A stretch of DNA of 64,000 nt from Amphiduros pacificus (Eukaryota > Annelida > Polychaeta > Phyllodocida > Hesionidae), in contig OX439003.1 in the NCBI GenBank assembly GCA_949316495.1, forward strand, positions 47,999,725 through 48,063,724, written 5' to 3'. Shown here in pieces: positions 22,285-37,887 of the stretch. The notes under the pieces are model-generated. The model made no database searches, had not been told where the DNA came from, and saw nothing but the letters and a program-made list of their open reading frames with translations. Within the stretch, counting starts at the first letter, position 1, and each line of letters opens with the position of its first letter. The position numbers and the translations under genes are program-made.

Positions 22285-25189
22285 TGTTCAAGGAGAATAA
22301 ATTGTAAGAAAATCTTCAAATACAACAGAAAATAAGTAAATACATTTTGTGGTAAAACGTTGTTAAATATATTTTAAAACATTTAAACATTCATACTATG
22401 CATTACACAGGTAGTATTCAATTACTGATATGATAGGAAAGTCCTGCTGTGGAGGGTAAAATATTCATCTGTTGTAAAAACGGTAGACTAAATCGCCAAT
22501 AAACTGATCGTGAATATAACAATATTGTATATAAATCATAAAACAAATATAAGAAGAGATATATGACACATTTAAGCAATTCTTGATTCCGATATTGCTT
22601 TCTGTAGTAATATGACCTACAATGGAATAGCGTAGATGCTACTACGTATATGGAGAATTCTGCATATTATATGAGTGTGATATATATATATATGCAGTTT
22701 ATCTGGCCCTTCCAAACAGATTAAGCATGCAGGGCTATTCTCATATATCAACTGTCCAAGGTACACGCCAGCGTGTAATCCCACTTGAGGTATATTGTGT
22801 ATACATATAAACTAAACTTGATATATATATTGACATGTTCCAGCAATAGAATTACATACACCATCACTGATAAAAAAAATATTCATTAATTCTGCGGAGA
22901 GCTCGGATAAAAATATTGTTGATATTATTTTCAAGGGCTATGAATCGTTCATGAATATGTTTTACAATGAATAAATGGTATATATCCGGCAATATGCTCC
23001 GATTTTATATATATAGCATCTCATCAATAAAAAAATCAAAGCTTTGGTTTCAAGCATGTTACGGTTATACTGTAGCTGAGATAGCATCTCTTACATTTCC
23101 AATTTCAGGTTCGGACAAGCATACAAAGGTGTGTAAGCTATTTTCTTTATATTCACATTTTGAGGTTGACTAAGCTTCAGCCCCTTCCCTCAAGGAAGGC
23201 CTGTATGAACCTTCATTGCATAAAAAGGTTCAGACGGGACGGTAACAGTCAAATTATGAGGCTGTCTCCATCTTATGAGTATTATTTGTGTTGATCTACA
23301 CCCACCATCAATATTGGATCTGTTATCAAGTAATATCTCCACCATATCAGCTAATAAATCATACATGAAGTTTGTGATAAGATAATGACAGCCCAGTGTT
23401 GAAGCCAGACTTAACTAACATATTTCAATTGTCAAGCACCGGTACACACAACGAATCTGATCTGCGTTTATTGCGGGCTGCCTCCACGCTAGGTCAATAA
23501 AATCCCAGGACCTCTTATACTCAGTTGCATTTCAAAATTTTAACATGTGCAACTGCTTGGTGTCATGTTCACATGATTCACTAGACCGGGAAACATGTGA
23601 AAGGTGATAATATACTCTTCTATATAGAGATATATGCTTATAAATCTAGAAACTTAAAGATCACACAATGTTGGTTTGATGCTATTGCACCCCATGCGAC
23701 CTGAATACTTAGTGTTATAATAGAGTATCAGGGTGATTCTGGCCCTGATTAGAACGATTGCCGATGTTGTTTTCCCCCATTGCAAAGTACACATCGAAAC
23801 TGTACAACTTTACCGGAATCAGAACTGTATAACTCGCCTAAATTTAATCATTCACAATGATGATTGGCAGGGGGCGTTACATTGGAATATGAATGTTCCA
23901 CCAAAAAGCATAACTTAGATTGTTTTAAAAAATGATGGAATATTGTCTAAGTATTGATATCATACAATTACACTGACATGATTATATTTTCATTAATTTC
24001 AAGCTTTTTAGCTAACAACATCATGATAGTGCCCATGCTCCATATTACTTGAGTCCAGACCAGAGAGTGTGGATGTCGAGACACTTGTTTACATTGGTAA
24101 CCAAATTTCCACGATACATGTAAATTTGTGGTAACTGAATGAGCCGCCAATGTCCAAGTGGCCTCACAGAATCAACCCTAAAATCATACCAAGCGGGGGC
24201 TATCCGCAGATACCGACATAAATGCGCATGTCAATAATAGCAACTTTCAAATTGTGCTTTGTTTGGAATTCAAACAAAACAATATCATGTAAACTTGATG
24301 TAAAAACATCGCTTAATGGCACCACTGCAGCGGGAGCTGTGATATTTATTTGTGATGTAACCAAACTGTGTAACACAGAATGTTTGCATGTATCAATAAA
24401 TAACCTACACAAGGACCATGCACAGTGTCTGAAAACAGTCTCCGTAATCGATGACGTTCCTCAATCAAATTCAATGCCACTGTATATTTATTTCAATTTT
24501 CAGTTCTAGCCATACAAAATTTGAAGAATTCAGAAAGTTTACATGTTTCTATAAATCAAGAAATCTTGTAAATACAACGATAGGACCTTATGGACGTCGC
24601 TTTATTTTGCAGGATGTTATATTTTATACTGTTCTTTTATATTGAATTACATTATATCATGTTTTAATAAAAAATAAAACAAAATGAGTCAGCTAAAGAA
24701 TGGGAAGACAGCTCCTCTCCGGTGAATTAAATATGGTTCCACTGTTTCCCTCAAAGCTTAGTGTATGTTTGCCTCTTTCTACAACCACTTTGCTTTTCCA
24801 TTTTAGTCGGTGCAGTAAATAGACATGCACTGAGAGACTCCTTTGCCATAAAAAAATCTTACAATGTCTTTTATTTGGATAAGATTTTCGAGTGAACGTT
24901 GTCGCACAACTTGTTTATAAAACATACAACTTTTCAAAAATCTTTAAATTGTAAAGGGGAGGTGTTTGATTTTATTAGAATCGTGTTTATGAGAGTCGTG
25001 ATATTTTAGACATTGAATGGGAACACTTAGATATTGTGTGAGGGATCCAATCACGACTTGTGTTAAAGCATACTCACAATGTATTTGTCTTTTTGTGAAC
25101 ATGGCGCCTCTTGGCAGATAGCATATGCATATACCTGAATACGTGATACTCCTAAATACTAATAATGATAATATGGCGCTAATACCAGA
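22285..25189. other. Gene-poor AT-rich region
   Basis: Only short open frames with no recognisable motifs. A short (AT)n run lies near 22682. Nothing else supported. Confidence 0.4.
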
Positions 25190-26110
25190 CAGTGTCTGTT
25201 CACAGCACTTTTAATAACATTATCGTCTCCAGAACAGATGCTTCTTTAGGCGTTTCTTAAAAACCATCAACTCAGACACTCGTCCTCATTTCATTACGGA
25301 CATTGTTTCAGAGTATGGGGGCAATTACCAAGAAATGTCTGTTCCCAATAGATATCATCTGGGTACGTGGAATTAATGGTGAGGAAATAACGAAGGTAAG
25401 GAGGTGCCATACTATTTAAGTCGTAAGGAGTATCTTAACATTGATTCTGCTATGGACTCGGGGCTTGTGTGATTCCATTAGTTTATCAGATACATGATCA
25501 AATTTTCTGATCTTCCCACCACACGTTTTATAGAGTTTTGTGGATATTGCAGTTTTTGTTTAATGTCAGCTGCTGGAAGGCCAGCAAGAAGGCTGTTCTC
25601 AAAATCAAGGGTTGATGTCACAAAGACTGTTTTAGACGTCTTGACTTGATGTCTCGACACTGTTTGTTAGAAGCTATGCTTTTTTCGATGTTGTGCTATC
25701 ATGCTAATATCATAATCAAAGGTGATACTAAGGTCCACCACGGACTCATTCGGCTTAATGTCAGTATCATCTATTTTCACAGAGCTAATTTCATTATTAA
25801 CAGCTGGGTTATACCTTTTGTTACATAAGATCTGTTAGAAGCATCGTTGTCTTTCCATCATTCAGTTTAATCTTATTTGTGACGAGGACGTTTGTTACTT
25901 TACTAATGCCCCTTTCTTGATTAAGTCTCGGTGTGTCTACTCTATGTCTACTCTTCCGATCCACACAGATATAGATCTTAATGTCATCTGCATAGATATG
26001 GTGTGCCTCAATTCAAACATTCAAGGATATCAGCAACATGAGACATGTGCACAGTAAATACGATAGATAGGTGTGTGTATATTAACGACCCTGAGGGAGC
26101 CACAGTCACA
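25190..26110 (-). mobile_element. LINE fragment (reverse transcriptase palm to C-terminus)
   Basis: On the minus strand: a PSGSL turn near 26,090, the catalytic HHIYADDIKIYI motif near 26,000, NKIKLNDGKTTMLL near 25,880, SVKIDDTDIKP near 25,770, FVTSTLDFENSLLAGLP near 25,600 and a C-terminal LKKHLF-like end near 25,250. The order is that of CR1/L2-like ORF2. Several frame changes and stops make it a dead copy. Confidence 0.85.
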
Positions 26111-27510
26111 GATATAGCACATACACTTGATACATTATAAAAGGCTATGTTAAATCCACCCACAGAAAGGATCACTATTACGCTTAATAAAGTCAGGACT
26201 GCGATATCGCATGGCAGAATAGCCCACCGATACAGAGCTTATTATGGTGACTGGATTGTGGTGGAACTGATTGCACAATCTCATTAAATCTCTAATGTCA
26301 CTTTTTATTATAGATTTATTTTTTCTTCCTGTGAAATAAATAGCCTTAATTACCAATAATCATTGAAGTTTATATCACAAACATGATAAATCTGACTGGA
26401 TGCTTGGGACCATGGTTAATTCATGGCTCAGAAATATTTAAAATTACCTGCAACATTCTTGTTACCTCACAACGACGAAACATGACAGGCTAGATTGATG
26501 TAATCGTTGTTAAGTGTTGTGATCTTTGCACGGGTATTTTTAGAGTTATATTAAACTGGTACTATGATAGTTCACAATATTCTAATTTTAGCTTGTTTAT
26601 TATTTAATCATATGTGGTACTTGTTTATGAATTTCGAGTTATTTAATTATCTGTATCATAATTATTTAATCTAGATTTGAGTAATTCTTTAGATAGTAGA
26701 TAATCGTTCATGTTATGTAATTTCAAAATATAAATTTGTCAATCTGGTGGAGTGGGGGGGGGGGCTTGCGCCCACCTTGATCCGCCTTAGGAGTCTAATA
26801 TACCTTAGAGTAATTAATCTAAGAATATACGATGGAATAAATAGACTACTTTATCCATGAAATGTACAATTGTTTTTTTAAAGCAAATAGTGCCGTAGCG
26901 ATAAGGTCAATTCCATACCATGCAGCAAGACCCGCATCGCATATCTTTAACCGGTCCTTGTTTGCAAATATAATTGTAATTTATGGAAATTGCACTTGAA
27001 AGTTGTGCTTGGTGACCTTCATGATACTGTCGAGTGCAAGTTTGCCATTGTCATTAACGTGTCTAACCCTCCACAGTTGCTTAACAGTTTGAGGTCACTC
27101 GCGACTGTACGAATATCTGAATATATATTATAGATAGTCGCTGGCAATATTTGCCAAAAACCTACTAAAATGAGTCCATGCCGAACCCCACGTGACGACC
27201 AGACGTGCGTGTGTGATAAATTACATGTTGGATAATTTCCATATGGAAATGTGGCGGACTGCCCATTTTCCTCTGACAATTATTTTTTTTTTTTAACATC
27301 GTCATATCTTCTTTTCTTTCTTTTCTTTCAATTTCTACATCTGGTAAACCATACTATTTATGTCCAGAAGGACCTCCAATTTACCGGTTGTTTCAAATCA
27401 CCATGGATAATTTGGGCAATGGAAAATAAACGGGAAGGACAGCAAATAAAACTGTTATAAGGCGTCTATGCCTCAGATTGCGGCTTGTATATTCCGTTTT
27501 CATTAAAACG

Positions 27511-27511
<1 letters not shown>
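26111..27511. other. Unannotated region
   Basis: A run of about 10 G lies near 26754-26764. No gene or transposon end recognised. Confidence 0.4.
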
Positions 27512-29770
<2,259 letters not shown>

Positions 29771-29772
29771 AA

Positions 29773-29920
29773 TGGCTGACCTTGCAAAGTTAAATTGAAA
29801 TAGAAAATGCATATGCGATGTATCGATGACCTTGCTAAGTTATTTTTTTTAAATCATATGCGATGTTTCGATTACCTTTTAAAGCTAAATTGAAATGAAA
29901 AATCATATGTGATGAAAAAT
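29773..29920. repeat. Imperfect tandem repeat, unit about 50 bp, three copies
   Basis: Landmarks GATGACCTTGCAAAGTTA and CATATGCGATGT recur at about 29775, 29826 and 29873. It lies in the first intron of the LRR-Ig gene. Confidence 0.7.
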
Positions 29921-29971
29921 AAATGTGGAGATATAAATCTACAAGTTCTACTGAGACTGTGTTGTTCTCAC

Positions 29972-31106
29972 CTGGGTGTGGAATACTGGCTGTGGTAGTG
30001 GTGGTGCCCTCTGAGTTGTGCGCCTCACACAGTATGGTCCCCGGGGAGGTCAGGATCCTCGGGGAAGAGGTCTCCAGCTTAGAAAGGTCATCGTGGGGCG
30101 GGGTCACCAGCCTACGTGTGTCCGGGAAGGTCAAGGTCAGAGTGGGAGCTGGGTCAGCCGTCGACGAACAATTTACTATGAACTCGGTATGTTCTTCATT
30201 GAGGGGTTCAAAGTGAATCACCGGGGCTATGGGTCGGTCACACACAAAGTCCTCTTCAAACGCATCGATCATCCTCCTCTTAAAAGGGGAAGCACAGACC
30301 ACGGCATCATAGTCCAGTAACTTGTCAGTCGTGTACTCATAGAAATCTTTCAACCACTTTAATTTACAATTACAGTGAAATGGATTGTTTGCCAGCTTCA
30401 ATTCCTTGACTGCAAGAAATGTGTTTTCCACATAAGATGGTATGGTCTGAAATCGGTTTCCATCCAAGAGCAGCCGATTAAGATGTTCCAACGATGTCAA
30501 TTTCGACCATTCAATTGATTTGAGAGAGTTTTGTCTGAATGACAACTTCTCCACTTGTTTCAAATGGTGTATAATAGACGGATCCACAAATTCAATTTGA
30601 TTTTCATCCATCACAAGCACTTGTAACTTTTGCAAAGTTTCCGTCCCATTAAATCCCAACCTGTCAATGAAGTTTGCTCCTGAAATCGATACCCACTTTG
30701 CCCTAAATTCGGGGTGGTTTAAGAACTGCATGTCAACACTGCGCAGATTAGTGTTTATCAACTCCAACTCGTGAAGATTTTCAAGATCAGAGAATGTGTC
30801 ATATTCAATTAAGTCGACTCCGCTATTTAAGATGTTCATACACTCCACTGTGCGGAGACCGGTGAAATTTGCTCTTGTCAAGTTAGCAAGTTTAAAATTA
30901 ACAAGCGAGATGTAGATAGTGTCTGCTGGGATGTTGGTTGGTATCTCCTTCTCAACATTATTGCCATCACAGGTAACTAACACACCTGTTAATATCTTGT
31001 CATAGCATCCCCGCCGTCCATACCTTATCCTACAACCCTCATAGGCTATCGCTGAAAACTGACCAAACAAACAAAGTAGCACAACCAAACTTTGCAATAC
31101 CTCCAT
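29972..31106 (-). CDS. LRR-Ig protein, first coding exon (gene continues beyond a splice donor)
   Basis: Starts with ATG at 31106 and a signal peptide (residues 1-19, LVVLLCLFGQFSA). A cysteine-containing N-terminal cap is followed by about six weak leucine-rich repeats (about 60-240, e.g. LQKLQVLVMDENQIEFVD, LEHLNRLLLDGNRF). An LRR C-terminal cap follows (FHCNCKLKWLKDF ... VVCASPF ... FVC, about 243-293), then an Ig-like domain from about 297 with Cys in FIVNCSS and the closing ILCEAHNSEG. After HPG a strong donor CAG|GTGAGA (intron from 29971) ends the exon in phase 1. The open frame reads on to 29835, but that is probably intron. The layout resembles LRIG, AMIGO and molluscan LRRIG proteins, membrane or secreted adhesion or recognition molecules. 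The membrane exon was not found. Confidence 0.88.
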
Positions 31107-31507
31107 ATTGGATTTTATCCGAAACGGGCGTGCTATATCTCAGTGAAGCTACATCCAAAACTTTGCTGTCTTCTCCTCGCCTCTTTTAGTCGATATCAAC
31201 TCCCGTGTAGACGCTATTTAAGTAGCGAGACATAAGTTAGCGATTAAAATCACCGAACTGCATGCTTCAGTTGTGATGGGGCGGCATTATAGTGACGGTC
31301 ATACGGATGTGTACAGGTGAGACTGAAGCTATTTCTCTGCACTCACGGCCTCATTGTCCCGCCTCTGTCTGAACCTTGACACACTCTTAACAGAGAGGCC
31401 TCCGATAGGGGCGTCACACTCCGATAGGGCCGACAATACTCCACAGGTCCTCTCGCCTGCTTCTCATAGAATCTATACCCACACATTAAACACGGATCGT
31501 GATCATA
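31107..31507. other. 5' flank of the LRR-Ig gene
   Basis: Upstream region on the minus strand, with a TTAAATAG sequence near 31215 that could act as a weak TATA element. Nothing else recognised. Confidence 0.3.
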
Positions 31508-31930
31508 TATAAGCTATTCTATTCTATTCTATTCTAATCTACTCTATTCTAATTGTTTCTATTCTATTCTATTCGAATCTATTCTTATCCATTCTGATAT
31601 ATTCTTATATGTTTTAATCTCTCAAAACATATTCTTATCATAAATATTTTAATCGAATATATCCTAATCTATTCTATTCTAATCTACTTTAAAATAAAAT
31701 ATTCTAATGTGTTCTTATCTATTCTATTCTTACCTAATATCAAATCCATGCTATTTTTATCTATTCTATTTTATTTATTCTATTCTAATTTAACCTCATC
31801 TATTTTTATTTCAATCTAATGTATTCTAATCTAAATTTATCTAATATAATCTTGTACTAGAATCTACTCCAATTCAATCTATTCAAATAAATGTATTTGA
31901 ATGTATTCTAATCTATTTTAATCATGTTTG
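31508..31930. repeat. Degenerate (ATTCT)n pentanucleotide array
   Basis: Starts as clean TATTCTATTCTATTC and drifts into variants (AATCT, ATTTT, AACCT) over about 420 bases. This looks like an old array decaying from one end. Confidence 0.85.
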
Positions 31931-32802
31931 TCTTGTTCTCATGAGTTCAGAACTGTATACGGTATTTTTCTTTAGTTTCTCTTGAGAGTAGTAACAAATG
32001 CCAGTCATGTAAACAAGGAGGGGGGATATATCGAAAGAAATGGCTTGTAGGGCTTGTATTAAACACAGAACTATTCATATCATCACTGAATGTGCCCTAG
32101 GTTAGGATTTATTTGTTTATTTAGTCTAAAGTGATCGTAATTATTCACATGAAGTTGGTATTGACCCAAAGGGCTAAGCTACATCTACAACTGTTTAAAG
32201 TTTTTTAAAAGTCAAGGATATTTTATCGACTTGAGACATACGGTTACAAATAATTTTCTGCTATTTTTAATTCTTTCTTAGTGCTAGCGGAGCTGATTTT
32301 ATTTTTTAAATACTTGGTCACTGGCATTTTACTGAATGGTTAGTAGTTTAGTTCACTGACCCTGCCAAGATTCTGGATATTTATCTTATGGGTCCATGAT
32401 CATTTTGAAAGTAAGTTAACTCTAAGATAGAAAAATCAAAGACTGCATATTGGGGTTCATCGAGTGCCCTCTACTTTTTATGTTCTTATTGTTGTTTGCA
32501 TTGATTTTAATGGAGTCATTCATCCCTTGACATTGTGGAGCTTTCCTTGAAAATATTATGTCATAAAAAGGGTTTGGGAATGAGTAAAACTAGTCATATT
32601 TTAATAGTTTATTTTTGAAAGGAGTATTGCACCCTCGTAGCTAAAGTGGAAAATATAATTATATAATTAGATTCGTACCCTCATAGAACTGGGTGTAAAA
32701 GTCAAGAATAAAATCCATTGCTGGACTTATCAACATGTCCTATTGTGTTCCATTATGTTATTAATGAAGCCACTTTCACCATGTCAATTCATACACATTA
32801 TT
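31931..32802. other. Spacer and 3' flank of the secreted PAN/TSP1 gene
   Basis: A minus-strand AATAAA (32613 down to 32608) lies about 190 bases after the stop of the gene to the right and is its likely poly(A) signal. No other feature seen. Confidence 0.45.
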
Positions 32803-34424
32803 TCAATGTGTGCAGGTTGGTCTTGTGTAGTGGGTAACACCAGAATTTAACTTGAGGCCTTTTTGGACGTCAATGTAATGCACCCAGCAGCCGCTCCATT
32901 TGCCATCGCCTGCCACATATGTGAATGCCCACGCATATCTGTCCCCATTGCTTGTGCTGCTATCACTCAGAACATAGTCCCTGCACTCTTCCAGAGAAGT
33001 CTCGGTGCCAATGCCACCCCATCTATCTCCTCCTTCCTTCTGAGTGTCCTTGTGGAGCACAAGCTCATCTTGACAAATAGAGTCTGTTACAAATCAAATT
33101 GACATAAATACATTAATATGCCATATTATGAATTGAATTGAAATTTGATTAATACAATAAATGTAAAAACATTATGACTAACCAATTGAAATAGTGCATG
33201 ATTTCCTCACATAGATGTCGGTACCATCTTTGCTTTCCAATTTGTCAACCTCATTATTGTAGTGAGTCCAACATTTAGTTTTTGCATTTATATCCCAGTC
33301 AAATCCCATACAGAATTCCTCACTCAGACATAATGCTTTACAGTCCTTAATAACACAGGCAATGTTGAAAAGATTTAAGAATGAAACATTTGTATAATTA
33401 TGCTGTTTTCAACCATGGTATATTTGTATGGTGTTACAGTGACAGTCATTTTAAATTATTTTGTTATATATCAATTAATATAGTAGTGCCTTTCTAAAGA
33501 TGATATAATTGATGTGTAAAAATTAAAACTTGTATAAAGATTAAATATATATATGGATGGTCTTCTACTTGTAAGTAAGGACTTACGATAAGAGTAGGAG
33601 CATTGCTCTGTGCTGTTCCGCCATCTTTGGAGAATCCTTCTTCTTCAACCCAGTCTTGTATATTAGCAGCACATGCTTCTGTGTCCTCTATGGCTGATAC
33701 ACAATAAAATCAATATATTTTTCAACATGAAGGAGACATATTTATGTTTTTAATTTCAGATATTATGCCAGTACTTTAAGCCTGTAATCGTAATATTCAA
33801 ACATGTACCTGGTGCTTCAGTTGTTGGAGGCAACGTCGTGGATGTGGTTGGGATATTTGTTGGAGTACCAGTGGGGGTACCAGTTACGTAAGGATACGAA
33901 TGAGTAGGGGTACCAGTTGGGATCTGTGTTGGAGTACCAGTGGGGGTACCAGTTACCCAAGGATACGAATGAGTAGGGGTACCAGTTGGGATCTGTGTTG
34001 GAGTACCAGTGGGGGTACCAGTTACGTAAGGATACGAATGAGTAGGGGTACCAGTTGGGATCTGTGTTGGAGTACCAGTGGGGATACCAGTTACGTAAGG
34101 ATACGAATGAGTAGGGGTACCAGTTGGGATCTGTGTTGGAGTACCAGTGGGGGTACCAGTTACGTGAGGATATGAATGGGTTGGGGTACCAGTTGGGATA
34201 GTTATACCATATCCAGGAGCTTCTGTCGCTACACTATCGCAAGGTACCTCACAATCCTGCATCATCATAAATATTCATGAATATAGAATATCTTACAAAA
34301 AGCCTGATTGAAATACATCTTAAAAAATCAATGGATCATGAATGTGATTTCTTGATTACTTTGATTGCATTATCACATTGCATTATCACTATTATAAATG
34401 CCCAGTATTCTGAAATAACATAAA

Positions 34425-34523
<99 letters not shown>

Positions 34524-36601
34524 ACGCTTTATATATATAAGACGCTTAAGAATAAGACGTTACTTGGACAATCTCTTCACTCTCAGGGTTCTGTGTTGGA
34601 ATACAGTATTTGTGTCTTCTGATGAGCTGAGTTCCCTTGCCACACATGTATCCATGGTTGGGTTCACATTCTCTGACCAGATGCCATATTCCCCAGGAAC
34701 ACATGGTCTCATTTGTGGGATATGGGTCTAAACCTGTAGAATAAAGTTACAGCTTCAACAGAAAAAATACAGCAACATTTGCAGTGCCCCTTTTACCTGG
34801 GATATTGAACTAAAAGGACTTTAACACTGCAAAATTGTTGGACAAGATAACGAAATGCATAATGTGTATAATAAGATCAGTTTTGCATTATTAGATTATT
34901 TATAGAATAAAGTATAATTTCAATGTGCTAATTTATACAGTAAACATGTTATTTTCCCAATGCATTAAAATAAATAAAGTAATGTAAATGTTAAAGTATA
35001 TATTGTTGCAAGTATATATAAAATATATCAATGAAATGTTTTTCACAGCTAAAAGTTGATCTCTGTATGTATTGTTTAAAATTGCTTACCAAAACAGCCA
35101 ACATCGAAGATATCAGTGTGGGAAAGATTTGTATTGAGAAAACTACACAGTGATTGATGGTCACATTCCACGGACAAACACTTCCACGTTGTCAGGTAGG
35201 TCAACTAAAAATCAATCCAAGTCTTAATTCTCTTTATATTATCTTTCCTAACATCAATACAAAAAAGTCAAAACCCCAAATTGAATATGTTTATATATCT
35301 TTTCAAATACACAGCATAAAGAAATGAAATGTAACTAGGATGAGAGTATTTACCAAACAGTTTCCAGAGAGTCCCCAGTCAGTAAATGGTCCAAGGTCAC
35401 AGCCAGAGGAACATCCATTCATCAGAACCCCCCAGTGGTCCTGGCACTCGGTGTCATTGGCGTGAGCTTCAATCAACATTCATTTTCAATAAAACATAAT
35501 GTTATACTTAAGTATATATATTTAGATAAATATTGACTGATATATCTGTAAACTTGATTTCTTAAACATAATGTTTTCCTTGTAAATGTGTTCATATCAG
35601 TGTCAGTATCTTAGACAATATAGTGTGAGAGTTTATAATAAATTGTTATGTCCATTACTATTTTTGTCAATATACTTGTTACCGTATCTGGCCAGGGAAT
35701 TATGTTTCTCAGTAATTGATTATTTCAATTCATTGAATAATGTAAACCCATATTTACTTGATCAGAAATGCACCTTCCTAATCAAAATTAGCAATCCCAG
35801 TATCAGGACAAAAGGAAATTTTAAAATGCAGTCAGATAAAGCATTTAAGAACTTACCAAGAAGTGGATCAAAATGGGTTGTGTTTCCACAGTCGTCTCCT
35901 TCACAGCCCAACCACTGTTCTACATTTCTTTTCCGCTCCTCATTACCATAAACTGGGACAACAGTAAATATAGGTAATATGAAATGATTTTTGAAAATAT
36001 ATGTCCTTCGAGGCATATCTATTAAGATCTTGAATTTGATCATTATCTTTTGACCAAAACTCAGTGCTGGGCAGGTGACATCTGGTGTTTGGAGCGTTCT
36101 GTGCATTGTGCTGTATCTCAAGGATATGCAAAACTTTTGAATGAGAAAATGAAAACTAAATGAGGTGACAAATAAAGATTGCTGAAGCAAACCTTAGAGC
36201 CTGATGTTTGATATTGAAATAACAAATTTGTTCACAGCAAACATATTTTCATCACTCAATACAATTTTCATTGTCGTCAAGTAGTTTGTATACGAAACAT
36301 TATGAAGATGACATATAATTTTATACAAACATACATATCTCTCTCTCTCTCTCACACATATATATCTTTTTATTTTGATTTAATTTAATTTAATTTAATT
36401 TTATATATGACCTTTAGTTTGTTTTGCATTGAACTTAATAATATATAGATTAAACTGTAAAATGTGTTTGGTTTTCAACACCCCGTCTAGAAATGAAGTC
36501 TACCTTTAACTTTGTAATAGTTACATGCATATGTTTCCTATCGCCCACCTACCTATGAAGACCAGGAGGCTGAGGCCAATCACTGAATGGAGGCCCTTCA
36601 T
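32803..36601 (-). CDS. Secreted modular protein: TSP1-like domain, Pro/Thr stalk, two PAN/apple-like domains (nine exons, 513 aa)
   Basis: Exons (minus, 5' to 3'): 36601-36553, 35952-35857, 35466-35354, 35204-35090, 34733-34564, 34256-33809, 33693-33587, 33345-33183, 33083-32803. Every intron is GT-AG and the reading phase closes throughout, giving 513 residues. Residues 1-17 are a signal peptide (MKGLHSVIGLSLLVFI). Residues 18-125 form a cysteine-rich domain (GCEGDDCG, NGCSSGCDLG). Residues 126-190 are TSP1-like (CSWGIWHLVREC, CGKGTQLIRRHKYC, DCEVPC). Residues about 195-325 are a Thr/Pro stalk of 23-residue repeats, a likely mucin-type O-glycosylation region. Residues 331-420 and 421-513 are two PAN/apple-like modules (C..C, GFDWD, KCWTHY; then SGCWVHY). 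No membrane segment, so it is secreted. PAN modules usually bind protein or glycan. I do not recognise an ortholog; function unknown. Confidence 0.88.
33845..34200. repeat. 69-bp coding minisatellite (about five units)
   Basis: Lies within exon 6 of the secreted PAN/TSP1-like gene. Each unit encodes 23 residues, roughly IPTGTPTHSYPYVTG then TPTGTPTQ. The period is a multiple of three, so changes in copy number keep the frame. Confidence 0.95.
34427..34520. repeat. (AT)n microsatellite in an intron
   Basis: About 94 bases of AT inside intron 5 of the secreted PAN/TSP1-like gene, followed by two copies of ATAAGACGCTT. Confidence 0.95.
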
Positions 36602-36781
36602 GTCCACCAACTCCCAGACTTGTATACATTAATGAAAAACAGAATACTACATTTTTTATGTTATTATTATCGAACATGTTAGTGAACCGTTAGTATCAAG
36701 TCTTCTTTTCTTGTAGAATTATTTAGAATTATTGTAGTAATATTTTTAATGTTTATGATATTTTAAAGTAAGATTACTCAC

Positions 36782-36821
36782 CTTGGTACACATTGCCGAG
36801 TGATGTTGGGCATCATTTATA
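36782..36821 (-). promoter_or_regulatory. Putative TATA box and non-coding first exon of the PAN/TSP1-like gene
   Basis: TATAAA at 36821-36816 (minus) is followed about 30 bases on by a short segment ending ACCAAG|GTGAGT, a strong splice donor after 36782. A matching acceptor (TATACAAG) lies just before the ATG exon. This predicts a very short 5' UTR exon. Confidence 0.45.
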
Positions 36822-37560
36822 TCGATAGCAATCATGTCAATTAGTTAATAAAGGAAAACTTAGTCCCGACAATGTTTTCAATGAACACTCTGTTCAAATA
36901 GGATCAATGTACATGTTAAATTGAAATGGGAGATGCAACCATGTGAATAAACAAACTGCAAAATATTGCTGCAGTAATTGAATACAATACGTCAATGTCC
37001 ATCATTTTTTCATGTTTCATGAAAGTTGCATTTTTTTCATTTGACAACTTATCTGACATGAAATATTTCATAAAAAGGACATTTGAATTCGAAATTATTT
37101 TCATAAAACAAGTAAACATTTTGAGTGAAGAGAAATATCAATCTAATTTCAGTTCTGCGATTGTTATGAAGAAAGTTGCCAAAGAGATTATAAATATGAG
37201 CTGGTGTCCTGCTGAGAACATTTGCTCTGCTGAGATTGGTACTCAGATTAGGGGGTGGGTGGTCACTTTCACATCTGAGTATTATTATTATGCATATTTC
37301 TTTATTCAAATTGAGGAATTATTTGATAATTAAAATAATGATTGCAATATTTGATTTTTTTTAGATATTGAAAATCTTGAATATTTTTTTGGAATAAAGA
37401 ATAGATCAATCTGATTGAATGTATTTAAGAATGTGCATTGTTTGCAGGTATGTGTTAAGGGTTGATGAATTGCTATAATAACACCTTGGATAGGGAGAGT
37501 AATGTCTGTATTGAAATGTGGATCCAGGTAAATGTTGATTAAGCAATTAAGCCATCAGAC
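36822..37560. other. Unannotated spacer
   Basis: AT-rich flank upstream of the PAN/TSP1-like gene. No supported feature. Confidence 0.35.
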
Positions 37561-37565
37561 CTGTG

Positions 37566-37887
37566 AGTTTGTTAGTTTGTTTGTTTGGGGTTTTACATCA
37601 CGTTCAACATTATTTCAGTCATTTCGTTATGAGACCTACTTGTAGCATATAGAGTGCTGCCTCACTGAATTGTCATGTCGCAGGTCCTTGGCATGACAAC
37701 CCACCCTGTCACAGATTTACAAAGACAATGGGTTAACCCTTTGGCACAGGCCTCAGCTCATGTGTGAAATTGTATAATGAATTCGATCTCAGCATGGCCG
37801 GGGATCGAACTCACGACATTTGGATCACCACAGAGGAACTGGTGCTAATAAGCTGGCGCTCTAGTCAACTGCACCACAGCCCAAGGC
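37566..37887 (-). mobile_element. tRNA-derived SINE, near full length
   Basis: On the minus strand the head is tRNA-like, with an A box (GGTGCAGTTGACTAGAGCG) and a B box (GAGTTCGATCCCCGG). A body follows containing TGACATGCCAAGGACC..., and the end carries GAAATGACTGAAATAATGTTGAA and a tail of CAAACAAACAAAC. The same family occurs at 46.7, 60.5 and 61.2 kb. Confidence 0.9.

Noticed and set aside
29835-29971. C-terminal extension of the LRR-Ig frame
   Set aside because: It follows a strong splice donor CAG|GTGAGA and has no domain; most likely intron read-through.
29923-30320. Two plus-strand open frames
   Set aside because: They lie antisense to the LRR-Ig exon, which has clear domains.
33900-34175. 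Plus-strand repeated frame (MSRGTSWDLCW...)
   Set aside because: Antisense shadow of the 69-bp coding repeat in the secreted PAN/TSP1-like gene.
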